The position numbers were made by a program, and so were the translations under genes. Source: Pseudomonadota bacterium (GTDB lineage: Bacteria > Pseudomonadota > Alphaproteobacteria > Rhizobiales > Hyphomicrobiaceae). Taken from it: 5,339 nucleotides of DNA. Positions 5,046 through 5,339 of this stretch are shown piece by piece. The stretch is from NCBI GenBank assembly GCA_003242645.1, contig QGVC01000248.1, positions 1 through 5,339 of the forward strand, given 5' to 3'. Every line of letters begins with the position of its first letter. The first letter of the stretch is position 1. The notes beneath the pieces are model-generated. The model did no database searches, was not told where the DNA came from, and was given only the letters and a program-made list of their open reading frames with translations.

Positions 5046-5339
5046 ATGGGCGTCAGCATCAACACCGGCGGCAACGGCGGCGGACGCAGACGGCGGATCC
5101 GCTCCCATGTGCCTATGAGCGAGATTAACGTCACTCCGTTCGTGGACGTTATGCTCGTGCTGCTGATCATCTTCATGGTGGCAGCGCCGCTCTTGACCTC
5201 GGGCGTGCCGCTCGAGCTGCCGCAGGCCAAGGGCAAGCAGCTTGAGGCTCAGGAGACGGAGCCGATGGTCGTCTCGGTAACGAGCGACGGCAAGCTTTAC
5301 TTGGGTCAGGAGGACGAGACACCGATCGATCTCGACGAG
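5046..5339 (+). CDS. tolR: Tol-Pal system protein TolR, N-terminal part (runs off right edge)
   Basis: The first 98 codons of TolR are present and the frame remains open to the last base; the E. coli protein has 142 residues. A short basic, Gly-rich cytoplasmic N-terminus ([13 protein letters not shown]) leads into the ExbD/TolR signature [24 protein letters not shown], with one transmembrane helix at about 34-53. Asp34 corresponds to the essential membrane Asp23 of E. coli TolR that carries protons. After the helix, [11 protein letters not shown] begins the periplasmic domain, and the [14 protein letters not shown] strand pattern is typical of the family. The ATG at 5046 lies 10 bases after the tolQ stop, with a weak GCGGAA ribosome-binding site. 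No defect is seen; the truncation is the window edge. Confidence 0.96.
   Translation, partial: MGVSINTGGNGGGRRRRIRSHVPMSEINVTPFVDVMLVLLIIFMVAAPLLTSGVPLELPQAKGKQLEAQETEPMVVSVTSDGKLYLGQEDETPIDLDE

Noticed and set aside
4067..5236. 389-codon minus-strand open frame spanning the tolQ region and part of tolR
   Set aside because: It lies entirely opposite tolQ and the start of tolR, which have clear family motifs. Its product is Arg/Pro-rich with no recognisable domain, as expected for the antisense of GC-rich coding DNA.

Overview
The window looks like chromosomal DNA from a GC-rich alphaproteobacterium, probably of the Hyphomicrobiales (Rhizobiales) type. The basis is the ybgC-tolQ-tolR order, the protein sequences and the strong G/C third-position bias. 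I cannot place it to genus. The first 64 bases are not genomic. They read as a slightly corrupted Illumina Nextera P7 adapter ending in the Tn5 mosaic end, so the left edge is a contig end with untrimmed adapter.

Left half (65-2237, minus strand): an RND-type efflux module, transcribed right to left. A TetR-family regulator comes first, then a periplasmic adaptor (membrane fusion protein) 27 bp downstream, then the inner-membrane RND permease 2 bp after that. Only about the first 86 residues of the permease remain, and its apparent stop codon lies in the adapter. An inverted repeat upstream of the regulator (2279-2292) is a good candidate for its own operator. The likely arrangement is an autoregulated tetR-adaptor-pump operon whose inducing compound is unknown.

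Middle (2238-3460): a 426-bp gene-free stretch holds the candidate operator, a plus-strand intrinsic-terminator-like hairpin with seven Ts and no obvious gene to terminate, and a cluster of short perfect hairpins just before the next gene. That gene (2664-3305) encodes an unrecognised 213-residue protein with one likely transmembrane segment. A further 155 bp with nothing distinctive leads to ybgC.

Right half (3461-5339, plus strand): the start of the Tol-Pal cell-envelope cluster. It holds ybgC (hotdog acyl-CoA thioesterase), an unusually roomy 405-bp spacer with two perfect palindromes, tolQ, and the first 98 codons of tolR, which runs off the right edge. TolQ and TolR form the proton-driven inner-membrane motor that energises TolA and Pal during envelope constriction. 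The expected tolA, tolB and pal genes lie outside the window.

I see no CRISPR array, rRNA or tRNA gene, insertion sequence or prophage. I did not find a convincing undescribed system. The most useful observations are the adapter artefact and the unexplained structured non-coding stretches.
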